Shown here piece after piece: positions 49,124 through 61,037 of a DNA stretch of 64,000 nucleotides (position 1 is its first letter; every line of letters starts with the position of its first letter). The notes beneath the pieces are model-generated. The model saw nothing but the letters and a program-made list of their open reading frames with translations, did not search any database and was not told the origin of the DNA. The translations under genes and the position numbers were made by a program. Origin of the DNA: Dacryopinax spathularia (lineage: Eukaryota > Basidiomycota > Dacrymycetes > Dacrymycetales > Dacrymycetaceae); assembly GCA_037974965.1 (NCBI GenBank), contig JBBPFI010000001.1:1364001-1428000 (forward strand), in the 5' to 3' direction.

Positions 49124-49980
49124 CTATATAACCCTCTTGACTTCGAAGAAAGACTGTGACAGATTGTTCATGAGTAGAAGCCCGAAGGGAAGACAGCAAG
49201 TACGTACCTTGAGGTAATAGATCTGGAACCCGCAAACAAGGAAGAGCATGATCGTCTGAGCGACCGACCACCATTTTACGCGAGTATTCTGCATGCAAGA
49301 GTCAGCTATAATATAATATTATAGGTAGCAAAGAGTTGACGGACTGTAGACTCCGCAGTGTTCCGATGTACACGCTCTCGGATCACGATATACTCCTGCT
49401 CATCCTTGACCGCCTGCAGCCCAACAGCCAAATCCCGGATCTCCTTCTCGATAGGCGCGATAGTTCCATCGTCAGGGATATAAACCACTCCATGGACGTT
49501 GAAGCTGTTTCGAGAGTTAGTAACGGTCGCCATATGCGCGCGAATACGCGCATATACGTACCTGATGAGCTTGTCTGAAACGCTGCTCATCTCGTTCGAG
49601 AAGCAGTAGGTGTACCGCCCGTCCTTTTGCGCTGTCGTCTTCGCCGTTCCTGTCGACTGCTTGTGGTGCTTTGCAATCGGTATATTGTCCGGATCGGCAA
49701 GCTGATCGCCCGTTCAGCACATGTCGACAGAACGCGAGGCAAAGCGACGCACCCAGAAGTCAATGTCCAAGGACCCACCTTGGCCTACTTGGTATGTCAC
49801 GGTCATCTACTCGCGTATGTCAGCTCCAGTCCTTCTAGCAAACGCGGCAAGGCTTCACACCTGATCATTGACATGTAGATCCTCGAAGAAGCACGCCTTC
49901 GTTGATGCGGGTATATCGATCATATGCGCTCGCGATAGCGGCAAAAGACATAGTAGGAGGATAGACAGTGGTAATTGCAT
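49124..49980 (-). CDS. EMP24: p24 cargo receptor, EMP24/TMED2 type
   Basis: A p24-family protein cycling between ER and Golgi in COPII/COPI vesicles. Six exons keep phase: 49861-49980, 49753-49806, 49562-49701, 49345-49504, 49208-49288, 49124-49153 (194 residues). A signal peptide (MQLPLSILLLCLLPLSRA) precedes the GOLD domain (CFFEDLHVNDQ, MTVTYQVGQGGSLDIDFW, GRYTYCFSNEMS, SFNVHGVVYIPD). A heptad region and one membrane helix (QTIMLFLVCGFQIYYL) follow. The last 30-nt exon encodes the sorting tail SFFEVKRVI, with FF for COPII and basic residues for COPI binding. Intron 3 contains a perfect 9-bp inverted repeat. Confidence 0.93.
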
Positions 49981-50497
49981 GGTGAGATGCATTTTGGGCG
50001 AGGGCAAGAGGGCGATCGCGCTCGCCGTTGCGCAGAGTCTCTTTATGAAGGCTGAGATGCGGGTAAGATACCCCTGGAGTAAATATTGGACAAGGCTCTC
50101 TACACGTCCAGACTTGGCGAAAGGACAGCACTGCCACTAATCAGAGTTGCGTGGAAGGACCAGCACTTTGTCGCCGCACACTTCTCGATATTGACAGAAC
50201 ACAGGCACATTTGTCTACCTATATCCACATTCGGTAGGATGTATATATGCTAGAACTTTCGCTATTGGATGTATTCTGTGGTTTTGATTGAGGCCAGTAC
50301 TTATGCCAGTGCCCTAACTCGCGTCACCGCACGCGGTCGTGGTGCGGAAGAAGGGAGGCGCGCGGGAGCAAGTTTTGGGGAATGCGAACCTCGCGCTCTG
50401 AACGCCCTGCATTCCTCCACACCTTAAGTACCTACCATCACCATCGCTATCTCATATCTCTCTGCACGTCCTTCATTTTACACCTATAACCACTACA
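49981..50497. promoter_or_regulatory. Divergent promoter region, EMP24 / RanBP1
   Basis: About 520 bp between divergent start codons. The RanBP1 side ends in a C/T- and A-rich leader. No named site assigned. Confidence 0.45.
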
Positions 50498-51609
50498 ATG
50501 GCTGAGAACGTTCTGGACACCGCGACCAGGGTATGTCGTTTCTTCCTTTGGCTTGGAGCCATACGCGGCATAGTCTGGGCCACAAAGAGCGTGACTGCTT
50601 GCCTAGTCCGCTTACTCGTTCCTTTCGTTATATCGTCGAACACAACTGACTCAAAGTCGTGGTACAGGGCGAGGAGGAGAACGACCCTCATTTTGAGCCC
50701 GTCATCAAGCTCACCGAGAAGGTTGAGGTGAAGACGAACGAGGAGAACGAGGATGTCGTTTTGAAGATGTACGCATATGCATGACTCAACGCATGTCAGG
50801 GGAAAGTACTCATACGGATTTCAAGGCGGGCCAAGCTTTTCCGCTTCGATGGTGCTGCCTCTGAGTGGAAGGAACGTGGTACTGGCGACGTTAAGCTCCT
50901 CAAAGACCGCACCACCCAGAAGATTCGCCTAGTCATGAGGAGAGATAAGACGCTCAAGGTCTGCGCCAACCATGCTAGTACGTTCATTGCCAATGCATCC
51001 AATGATCATTCGCTGATATCCGCAACTCGCAGTCACTTCGGAGATCAGGCTTCAGCCAAACGTCGGTTCCGATCGCAGCTGGGTGTACAAGGTCTCTGCC
51101 GATGTGTCTGAAGGCGAGCCCACCGCCGAGACCCTTGCCATCCGTTTCGCGAACAAGGAGAGTACGTAAACCGTTCGTTCGAGGCAAGTCCATAGCTCAC
51201 AACATTTGCAGATGCGGACCAGTTCAAGTCTACCTTCGAAGAGGCTCAGGCCAGCAACGCCGCTATCGCGGCTGCTCCTCCTGCTGAGGCTCCAGCGGCC
51301 GCTGCTGAGCCCGAAAAGCCCGCTGAGGAAGCACCTGCTGCTGAAGCTGAGGCCGCGCCAGCAGCGGCAGAGGAGCCGGCGGCTGAGGAGCCCAAAGCGG
51401 AGGAGCCTGCGGCTGAGGAGCCCAAGGCTGAGGAGCCCAAGGCTGAGGAGGCTCCCGCTGCCGAGGAGACTAAGGCTGAGGAGGAGCCCAAAGCTGAAGA
51501 GACTCCCGCCGCTGAGGAGCCCAAGGCTGAAGAGTCTGCGGCCGAGAAGCTGGAGGGTGAGGAGAAGGTTGCTGCTGAAGAGGAGGCCAAAGAGACTTCG
51601 GCCGAATAA
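50498..51609 (+). CDS. YRB1: Ran-binding protein 1
   Basis: RanBP1 (yeast Yrb1) stimulates Ran GTP hydrolysis with RanGAP and releases export complexes in the cytosol. Exons 50498-50530, 50668-50768, 50826-50977, 51033-51161 and 51212-51609 give about 270 residues. The Ran-binding domain spans about residues 15-150: [60 protein letters not shown] and the downstream [14 protein letters not shown]. The remaining 110 residues are a highly repetitive acidic tail of AEEPKA-like units with GAG/GCT codons, much longer than in yeast. Intron 1 is 137 nt, the longest in this gene. Confidence 0.95.
51294..51560 (+). repeat. YRB1: Imperfect coding repeats in the RanBP1 tail
   Basis: Short tandem units encoding variants of A-E-E-P-K-A (GCT GAG GAG CCC AAG) are repeated about a dozen times. 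The repeat unit varies, so it looks old rather than a fresh slippage product, but it is a likely site of length variation between strains. Confidence 0.7.
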
Positions 51610-52303
51610 ACGAGTTCATCCCTGTTACACGAACGTAAACCCTCGGTGCATCTTATATCAGCTCCTCTGCACTCCTTCCGTAGACGAGCAAGCCTTTCAT
51701 GATGGTGTACCTTACTTGATCTCCTTGTTCAACCCCGAATTTCACGAGATTTCATGTTGATAAAAGCCGATTGATGTGGGGCAGACGCTCCAACTGTTAC
51801 GGAAATGCCGGCGCATGTTGAAACGTGACACACGTGATTCTGTGGTATAGATGCAGGACCTCAACAGTCTGCTCTGCCTGAGGCAGCCAGGAGTACCTTT
51901 CGCTGAGCCAAAACGGCGCTCTGTACCTGGAAAGAGTTTGGAGCCTCAGAGGCACCAGTGACATGCCGAAAGCAACGCGAAGAACTAGTCGCAGGCGGCG
52001 TAATCCAAGGTGGAGGACCGGATCTGCCCGTGGGTGCGATAATGCCTCTGTTATTTTCTATCACAACGCAGGAAAAATCCGCTCCTAGATTTGTAACTTT
52101 TTACGTTTCTAACCTGGGCTGTTTTGCTTAGTCTTTCAGATGCTTCTACTCGGATTTCTGACTTAGTTGCTGAGCGTGATGCCTAGCTGCCCCTCCATAA
52201 GAAGGTTCGGAACCGAAGATAACCCGTCGCCCCTGTGAGTCGCGCTCAATCGCAAGGTGGTGTGGCTAAGCGCTGCTCAAACCTCTGTCACCTCACCTCA
52301 ATA
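51610..52303. other. Intergenic region upstream of cactin
   Basis: About 690 bp between two plus-strand genes; RanBP1 3' flank and cactin promoter. A short palindrome (TTCGGAACCGAA near 52205) is present. No gene recognised. Confidence 0.5.
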
Positions 52304-54701
52304 ATGCCTCGAGACCGCTCACGAGAACGATACAGCGAGCGCGACAGAGAGTACGAGCACCGCTCTCGTGACAGGGATTATGACCGCGGCAGGGGTTATG
52401 ACCATCGCACACGAGATCATGACCGGGACTACGACCGGGACGACCGACGAGCAAGGAAGAGACGATCTCCCGACTATGGTGACGATGATAAAGAGCGCAA
52501 GCGGAGGAGACATAGTCGTGAACGAGATGAGAAAGATAGAAGGAGGGATGATGATGATAGATCTCACAGGAGACGGAGCGAGGATAGGGATGATGATCAT
52601 AAGGAGAAACGGTGAGTGTATGCTACCCATGAGTCCTCCCTTACGCTGACACGAGTCAGACGGAAACGGGACAAGTCGCCCGAGCACAAAGCAAAGTCAT
52701 TCAAGCACCGGGACGAGGACGACGATGCTGCACGCAAGCGTGCTGAGGAACTAAGCGCCTACAGCGCAACCGACAATCCGTTCAATGACGTAAACCTGGG
52801 CGAGAAGTTCAAATGGCACAAGAAGGCCGAAAAGGAAAAGAAGATGGGTATAAGCGCGGCGGAGGCAGCGCGGCGAGACGCTCTTCGGCGCCAAGAGGCG
52901 CAGGAAGAGCTTGAGCGTCTGAATAAGAGGCGAGCTGAGCGGGAGGCGGAGCAGAGACTGCGCGAAGAGGAAGAGCAACGCATGCAGCGCTTGGCTGAAA
53001 GCGCTCAGATGGACGAGTGGATCGCGAAGGAAGGCGATTTCCAACTGGAACAAGAGCGAAAACGTGCCGCTATACGACTGAAAGAAAAGCGAGCGAAGGC
53101 GATCGACTTCCTAGCGCTGAATCTGCGATACGCGGGTGGTGATCAAGTTGAAGACGACGAGTTCAACATGGACGAGGCAGGCATCGAGATTGACTTCGAC
53201 GAGCCGTACAAGATCTTCGATGTGAGTCCTATAGAAATCTATGATTGCCGGTCCGAGCTGAGAGTCATATAGAACCTCACATTGGAACAAACCGAAGAAC
53301 TACACGAGGATATCCTTAATTATCTGAACTTGGAGAAGAACGAGATCAACATTGAATACTGGACAGTGTGTACCTTCCCATCTTTTCTAAATATGTGCCT
53401 GATGTGCGCTTTAGAGCCTCATGGTGGTTTGCAAGGATCAATTGGGCAAGATGCAGCGTGAACGAGACCCGAATCGAGCCGTCGCCAAAATTGTCGAATC
53501 CGACATAGCAGCTCTACTATCTGGAAAGACATATGAGCAGTTAACGCAGCTCCAAAGGCAGATCCAAGCAAAACTGTCGAGTGGAGAGCCGATCGACACC
53601 GACTATTGGGAGTCTTTATTGGAGAGCCTCCTGGTTTACAAGGCAAAGGCAAAGCTCAGAGATATACATGCCACCGTCGTGAAGAACCGTTTAGAGGAGC
53701 TCAGACAAAGACAGCGGGATGAAGCCGTGCAGGCACAGAAAGACCTGTTGGCGGATGTTAATGTCGACAAGAATGCATGGGGCGATATGCGCGCTGAGGC
53801 TGCTGCAGTACCCGAGGTCAAGGTTGAGCCGGAGGAAGAGGAGAAACCGGAGCCGTACGACCGGTCGATGAGTCCCACTTTGGTCGATCCGAACAAGTTG
53901 AAGTATGAGGAGAGACAGATTCCAATCGTGGAAGAGAAGGAGGACAAGCAGCAATTGGTATGTTTGCGTCTTCACTGGATAAGTAGACGATCGCTAACCA
54001 GCTGGCAGTTTGCAAAGCGCCACGCCGTTACCGCTTCACAGTTCGTGGCGAAAGCTTCGCGTCCTGCTGCAACCGCAGCACCCGCAAGAGAGCAAGCCAG
54101 CACGGCCGATCTGGAGTCGGAAGCTCTCTATCGAGAAGCAGCTTCAAAGGAGCTCGACGAGGAGGAAGGCGAAGAAGAGTTCAACTGGGAGGAGATAATC
54201 GCTCTGCCAACCACGTACTCCTGGGAGGATAAATACCGACCTCGCAAGCCAAGGTATTTCAACCGTGTGCATACTGGATACGAGTGGAACAAGTACAACC
54301 AGACCCACTACGAGTACGTCAACCATACAAGCTGCATTGCTACTGAAGCTGACATTTGCTCAGCATTGACAACCCTCCGCCAAAAGTTGTCCAGGGCTAC
54401 AAGTTCAACATCTTTTACCCTGATCTCATTGACAAGTCGAAAGCGCCCACATACAAGATTGTCAAGGATCCAAAGGATGAGGATACTGTTCTGCTTGTCT
54501 TCCAGGCTGGTCCACCATACGAGGATATCGCATTCCGCATCGTCAACCGAGAGTGGGAATATTCCCATAAACGAGGCTTCCGAAGCAGCTTCGACCGTGG
54601 CTGTCTATCTCTCTGGTTCAGTTTCCGCCGGAATGTAAGTCTTCAACCATCGTTTTCCGCGCGCTCCGTACTCACAAGCACAACAGTTCTACCGGAAATA
54701 A
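52304..54701 (+). CDS. Cactin, splicing factor
   Basis: Cactin is a spliceosome-associated protein needed for splicing of a subset of introns and for telomere and sister-chromatid functions in other fungi and animals. Exons 52304-52611, 52660-53221, 53273-53365, 53415-53957, 54009-54313, 54364-54634 and 54687-54701 give about 698 residues. The N-terminus is an Arg/Asp/Ser-rich (RD/RS-like) region, followed by a charged coiled coil (RRQEAQEELERLNKRRAERE). The middle domain has NPFNDVNLGEKFKWHKK. The C-terminal domain has YRPRKPRYFNRVHTGYEWNK, QGYKFNIFYPDLIDKSK and YSHKRGFRSSFDRG, all family hallmarks. The last exon supplies only FYRK before the stop. Confidence 0.95.
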
Positions 54702-54869
54702 AATCACAGTACCTAACGCTACTGACGAAATACAAAACAACAATATTATGCATAGAGGCTTTCGCATCCGATCACGAGAGGGAGACAGGCATTTGTATAC
54801 CTATTATTACATCCAACGTACGAGAGAATCCTGCCGACCTTCATCCGCGTTCGATTTTGGTGGCCTACT

Positions 54870-57499
54870 TCACTGTAGGCCTTGAAGAACGTCCATGTTA
54901 CCGCCCAGCACGTCGTATCCGCTTGGGAAATGAGCATCAAAGACATTCTCGATGAGCGTATCGTTCCAGAACGAATCGGATACGTTTGACGGGCCGAGCA
55001 TATCCGAGATTGTGAATTGGGGCTCGCCAAGTACTTGCGCGGCCCATTGGTAGTCCGGCATGGGCTGATGCACGTTTTGGTGATATTCAATTGGGGGAGG
55101 TGGCGGAACATGGTCGGCTGGGATGGGCAAGCGGTTGTCAGGAGTAATGACCTGGGCAGACGGGGCGGAGCTGTCATCGGCTTGAGAAGCAGAGGAGTCC
55201 TCGTCGCTATCTGCTGGGCTGGGCTTGCGAGGAATATGGATTGAGGTGCCATAGAAGGGCAGATTGAGCGTTTCGCCATCGACAGCCCCGGGCGGGGGAG
55301 GCAAATTACGAGCAGCCATGCACCGTGTGCGCAAGATGTCGAGTCCCTTTACACCCTCCAGGGCGACCACATTCTCGCTGCCCATGTTAAGGAGAAGGTC
55401 GCGGGCCATCTCGACCCACTTGTCCAGGTCATCAGCTTGCGGGTCGGTCGGGTTTTGCAGAATAGCCGCGCATAGTGTGGCTGCGAGAGCATGTCAGCGC
55501 GTCCTCTGCTCAAGCAACAGAAAAGACATACCTGCAGGTTCGAAAGTCCTGAATGCCAACATGAACCACCTGAGCTGTGCCTTGGAAATAGTGCTTTGCA
55601 GCAGATGCTGAGCCGAAAGCAATTTCTTGCAGTTGAGGATGCAAGCAGCACGCGAAGTCTTGAAGAATTCGGCAGTGCGGACTGCATTCTGCTCGTCGTC
55701 CATGTCCATATCCTCATCTGGTGGGTTCCGCAGCAAGAATGGACGCTAGGAGGTGACGAGTCAGTAAATCACGGTATGCAGCAGAACTCGAAATGACTTA
55801 CATGCAGAGCAATCCTAGTCGACTGAAGGTTCATCATCATCATCTGGCTCTGGTACGCGAGGTACGGCCTCTCCAGCGCATCATTCGCGCTCTGGCTCCG
55901 GAAGTAATCCGGTAAATTGCGCTCAAACTCGTGCAGGGCGCTATCCAGCTCCAGCACGGTGCGATACGTCGGGGGCCGAACGCCAAAGCACTCATCCGCA
56001 ATCCTGCCGACGATCTTGCTGTAGTAGATGTTCAGGATCTGGTACGAGTAGTGCGTTGGGATCGAAAGTGGCTTGTCCTCCAGCTTGTCTGCGTCGACCA
56101 GCTCGTCATCGTCGATGTTGAGCGGGAACCGCACATCGCAGTGCTGGTCATGGATGACATACGGCCGGCCAAGAGTCATGTTCTGGCACCGGTCGTACGA
56201 GTATAACGCCCACCACATCCTTCGGCGAAGCTCGGCTTCGAGGGGCCTCATACCCCATTTGCCCTCCCCGTCCCTGTGCATGCCCATGCTCTGCGCAATC
56301 CGGATGGCAGCACCAATGATGCTGTAGTTGTCGGTTGCACTGCCCTCGTTCTTGCTATAGATGGCGACGAGGAGCATGGTCTGCAGCCGCTCTAGCGTGG
56401 GGTTTTGTTCATGCTCAGAGGTAGCGAGCGTCATGCGCGAGAAGTTGAACAACTTGGCTCGTAGAGTCTCACGATCGGTGCCCAGTTCTGGAGGTACATC
56501 AACCTATGCCATTGTCAGCTGCCGCACTCTGGGGAGACTTTTGCATAAACGCACCATGAACCTCTCCATCTCCGAATCAAGCAAGAACTGAAGTGCACTA
56601 GCGCACATAACCGCCAAAAGCGCCACGAAATCCAGGTTGTCTGGCTCATCTTTGGTCCAGAACTGGACATAGCTCCTATCGAACGTCGGCCGGTGGACAG
56701 TATCATACAGCCAGTTAAGCGTCGAATTTCCGAAGAAGTGGTTGACGAGGTAGTCGGTGACGTGCCGAGGCGGGAACTGGGGTCGCATGTCCGGCCTGCC
56801 GGAGTGATCGACATCTCCTGGCTTGGGGAATGGCGCATATACCGAGCCAACATGCGATTCGTTTGGCTGCTGAGGGAATCCAATCTTGTTCAGGAAATCC
56901 GCGACTGTGCCGGGCCCAAGGTAGCTCGTGCTGCCACCAGCGGCCGCGGCCGCCACGCTCGCCGCCGTCGGTGCATGGCCGTTCGCAGGAGAGTTGCCTG
57001 CGCTGCCGTTCGTCGGGTACGGTCCATCCCTACCCAACCTGGCCTTCTTCCGTCCTCTCACCCCTCCAGAAGGTACAGGTGCAGCAGGCTTGGTCTCCAT
57101 CACACACTTGTCCGCCATACCGCGCTTCACGCAACGAGAACATGGATTGCCTCGGTCGCACTGCTGTTTCCGCCTGTGGCATTCTGTGCATGAGAGTGTA
57201 ATTCGATTGCGCTTCTTCTTGGATGGCTGGCCACCACCTGGCGATAGTGTGTGCTTGGGGGCGCCCGTTGCACCATTGCTGTTGCCATTCGCGCCGAGAG
57301 CACCGGAACTCTCCGTGGGACCGGTGCCGTTCGAGGGAAGAGGCGGAGGATGCGACGGCGGGCCGCCTGACACAGACGCTGGTGTGATGGGCGAAACACC
57401 TGCACTAGCTGCCAGCGTTGACGCTGCGGACGGTGCGCTCGAAGGGTCAGACGGTGCCGCCGAGGGTAGGGCGGACACGGGCGAAACGAGGGCCGACAT
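54870..57499 (-). CDS. Zn2Cys6 transcription factor
   Basis: A fungal-specific regulator of about 823 residues with exons 56555-57499, 55802-56503, 55532-55745 and 54870-55480. The binuclear zinc cluster near residues 103-131 reads C-x2-C-x6-C-x5-C-x2-C-x8-C (CTECHRRKQQCDRGNPCSRC ...). The N-terminus is Pro/Ser/Ala-rich. The Fungal_trans middle region begins around residue 270 (FFGNSTLNWLYDTVHRPTFD) and has RMWWALYSYDRCQNMTLGRP and a DVRFPLNIDDDEL motif. The C-terminus is acidic, Pro-rich and could activate transcription. It lies immediately upstream on the same strand side of a carboxylesterase array and has the same orientation, so a regulatory link is possible but not shown. Confidence 0.92.
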
Positions 57500-57963
57500 C
57501 GGCGTTTAGAGTAGAGGTAGAGATATGGCGGAAAGCTTGTAGAGGTGCACAAGTAGCTTAGAACCGTCCGCCTTTGGCTCGTCAATTGCCGAGCAAGTAT
57601 ATGCGGTACAATCCAGCCGGCAGAGCGTACAAGATACTGAACGATGTGGTGGGGGCGCTGGTCGACGAGGATGAAGCGTTGAACGGCGACGAGGGTGTTC
57701 AAGCCGCTTACCAACGGCTCGACGGCGGCGAGCTCGGAGGGGCACTCGACGTTCCAAGATGGCTCACCTGATTGGTCAACAAATACATGGAAGCAGTTAT
57801 CACATAAGCTGATTTGATTCCGGTCCAATGGCCGACGACTTCGGTTGGCCGACGATACCGGGTATTTCCGGGCTGGTCGCCAGTTGTTGGAGGGGCAAGC
57901 GTCTCTCCTCTTCGGCGAACAACTTAGAACAACAAGATATAGATTCCGTATGGCTACGGTTGA
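57500..57963. other. Intergenic region upstream of the transcription factor
   Basis: About 460 bp between two minus-strand genes; holds the regulator's promoter and the 3' flank of the first carboxylesterase. No gene recognised. Confidence 0.5.
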
Positions 57964-60132
57964 CTAGTTGCGGATAACATCTGTCCTCGAATGCAGCCAA
58001 TCGCAACGATCGCTGACATCCCAGTCCTTCACCACACCGATCTGAGTGAAGTTGATCTGCATCGCGTTGAAACCGTCGAACCCGGCGCTAATGTTTGAGT
58101 ACTGCGGGAAGTAGGGCTTGCTCTGTCCCGAGTAGTTCTCCGCGTTCGGATCCAAGTGGACGGTGAAGGAAACGAACCAGTCACGGAGCGTAAGGCCGAT
58201 CGTGTGGTTGTACATGTACGTGCCTGATGAGTCGTTAACGAGGGAAAAGAGCGGCGAAAGAGACTCCATACCATAGTTATCTTGGAAGTAAACGTACGGC
58301 GAGGTCGCGCCATGTACCTCGCTACCGGCATAGAACAACACCTTCCACATCGGTAGACCAGCATCGGACACGGCCGACGCGAGCCAGTAAGTCGGGCACT
58401 CAACGATAGCATCGCCGAACACTTGGGCACGATGATAGAATGTGCTGTTGAAGGCATCGACGGGATACACTTCGTACATCCTGTTCCAGAAGGAAGGGCC
58501 TGCGTTAGGCCAGATCATGGAGAGATCGGCCATCTCCGCTTCCGTGCTATTGGCGATGGATGAGTTGGAGAACGGCACGCCTGTCCTTCTAGATCAATGC
58601 AAAACCCCGCAAGAGAGATTCGCGTGCATACCCTCTGTGACACATATAAGCTACAAGCTCAGGAACATGCGTGGAAGCGGGACATACCATATCCATCGCG
58701 ATCTGCGAGCACCGGGACTTTGGTAAAGTGACCAGCCTGGAATTCGTTGCTCGGCTATTTCCCCTCAGTATCGCCCATCGTCACACGATCACTCATACTC
58801 ACAAGATCCCGAATGATATTCCCATCCACAGCAGGTCCCAGCCAGTAGTCGCCATACCCATACCCGTCGGCGGCCTTGTATGCGTTCAGGAATGCCTTCT
58901 GTGTCGCAATGGCCAGGGAGGTCTCGTTCAGGCTGCGCAGGCAGGCAAGCGTGCTGCACCCAGCCGCGCTGTACAGGTACTTGAGCTGCGTCGAGAGGAC
59001 AGAGTCGTTCTTAAAGCTTTGCCACCCTGTTTATGTTGATCAGCACAACACAGGTGATGACTTTCAAATCACTGACATGGATATTCTAAAGGGGCGTGAG
59101 TTAAGGCATGGTGCATACATAGGCAAGAGCCTTACGAGTAATAACAGCGCGGAAAGGCGGGTTTGGCACCCCGCCGTACATGATCATCTGCCAAGCATTA
59201 GGGCTGATATCGCTTGCGGTATTTCAAGCACACCTGGGTCATGACAGCCCCTCCACCAGCAGAGCCTCCCAGAATGGTGATCTTAGAAGGATCTCCGCCA
59301 AACGAGGATGCATGCCTGCGACAATCTCAGCAAGCGCTCCCACACCCATCACGCAGAGACTTGCCTAGTCAACCAGTTCAGTGCTGCGCGCTGATCTAGC
59401 AGACCAGCATTGGCGGTGCCGTCCAACTGGATTTCGGGCCCGCTAAGGAAGCCATAGAAGCCCAGACGGTACTGAATTCCAACGAAGATGAAGGCGCCCT
59501 TGCTCTGGCTGATCATGACATCCCCGGAACCTTGGAAGGATTCGCCCTGTGCGAGCTGCTTAGGAGATATATGGACGTGGAGCAAGCATTGCACACCTCT
59601 GTATACCCGCCGCCGTGGATGAACACCATGATAGGCAGAGCCTGCGAAGCAGGGTGTGCGGGCACCTGGATGTTCAGCAGCAGACAGTCCTCCGCTCCGG
59701 TTGGGAGCGCGCTGATGTTCCCGGAGGTGGACCAGACTGGGACACCCTGCACGCATGTGGGCCTAACGTGGCATCAGCACAGATTTCTTGGTTCTTGGTA
59801 GGTACTCCGTACCCAAAGGCTGTGGCATTGATGATGCCTTGGCTTGCATAGTTGTTGTTCACCTCGATATCGACGGGAGGTTGCCAACGGAGGTTTCCGA
59901 CCGGCGCCTGGGCAAAGTAGATGCCATTGAAGTTGTTGATGCTGTATGAGGTCGCTTAAACCGGAAGCGAGACATGCAGACAAGCGACGTACTCATCCGT
60001 TGCATTGTACCAGCCCAAGTACTTTGCGTAGCCCAGGTCCAGTACAGGCCCGTTCGAGCTATTCGAAATAGTCGCTGAGACGCTCGTGACGGCAAGAGCT
60101 GCGCCAGCCAGCAAGCTAAGCAGGGATCTCAT
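57964..60132 (-). CDS. Secreted type-B carboxylesterase/lipase (array member 1)
   Basis: A cholinesterase-fold hydrolase of about 556 residues with a signal peptide (MRSLLSLLAGAALAVTSVSA). Exons: 59993-60132, 59813-59941, 59597-59762, 59365-59546, 59234-59315, 59136-59187, 59077-59085, 58803-59026, 58688-58754, 58632-58634, 57964-58580; all keep phase. Family signatures are EDCLLLNIQVP, VFIHGGGYTE, LDQRAALNWL and the nucleophile LGGSAGGGAVM. The catalytic glutamate lies in GYEGVPFSN, with E encoded across a 3-nt microexon; the histidine is probably in VHGATS. One exon is 9 nt. Intron 4 starts with GC. The cell-wall or external substrate is unknown. Two paralogues follow on the same strand. 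Confidence 0.88.
58632..58634 (-). other. 3-nt microexon of carboxylesterase 1
   Basis: The bases AGG lie between a GTCACAG acceptor and a GTATGC donor. The introns on either side are 53 and 51 nt, the usual size here, whereas skipping would need one 107-nt intron. With it the protein reads DGYEGV; without it DGYGV, lacking the glutamate. The neighbouring paralogue has a 4-nt exon at the same place, which supports inclusion. Confidence 0.7.
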
Positions 60133-61037
60133 TTTCGCGGACGTCCCAGTACACCAGCTTGTTCAGCAGCACCAGCACCAGCGTTCACTCTTTATGACCC
60201 AGGCATATTGCATTCATCCGGCCCCAGACGCCAGCAGCGTTCTCTATCCCCCTTTGGACAAGCGCAGAAATACGCAGAGAAAGTACGGGAGAAGAATCAG
60301 AGTGCAAACCGGAGCGAGCAGAAGCGGGGTAAAAGGGACACGCATCATGTGCCTGTTTGAACGAGAAGGACGCCCAGTAAATCGGGGAATGTCGGGAAGT
60401 TTAACAGACAGAAGGTGCCAACAGCAGCGAGAAGCACATATTTGGTGATCAGTAGTCCGAAAATAGGCCGAACAGAGCGACGGTCTTCCTCGGGACGGAA
60501 GACGAAGTGGACGCGCATTCGACCCTTTCTCAGCTCGGCAGCCAGTCTCTGTCGTCGAATCCATACCCCCAAAGATGGGTCTTGGAGCTATAATAGTAAG
60601 GGGAAACGCCGTGGACAGGTCAGCGGCTTAACATCCAGCGTGCCATGGCGAAAAGAAGCCATACGAGCACGCGATACCAGGACGCTGCTAATTTGTCCGA
60701 TGTGGGGAAGGTGATGAAGCCGGGGAAAAGGCCATTGATTTGTTTGTGGCTGTGACCGTAAGTTCCCCAAGGAGATTTAGGGGAAAGCCGATCGGGGAGT
60801 GACGTTCCTCCGCGTGCGCCGGTAAACAAAACAAGCCGAGTTGGCAAACGGTCGATCATTAATGCGAATCTCTCGCGCGTATCAGAGAGTGGGCACGAAC
60901 AGGTGCGCGGGCAATCAGCTGGAAGCGGCAACAGGACCGGGAATTTCCCACGCCAGAGTGATGCGTGCCGGAGACTAACGCTCAAACCAACGGCATTCCT
61001 ACATCACATACGACAAAATGGACGATCCGACAAGACC
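60133..61037. other. Intergenic region between carboxylesterases 1 and 2
   Basis: About 900 bp, holding the promoter of array member 1 and the 3' flank of member 2. Short open frames occur but no gene is recognised. It is the region to search for sites of the nearby Zn2Cys6 regulator. Confidence 0.5.
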
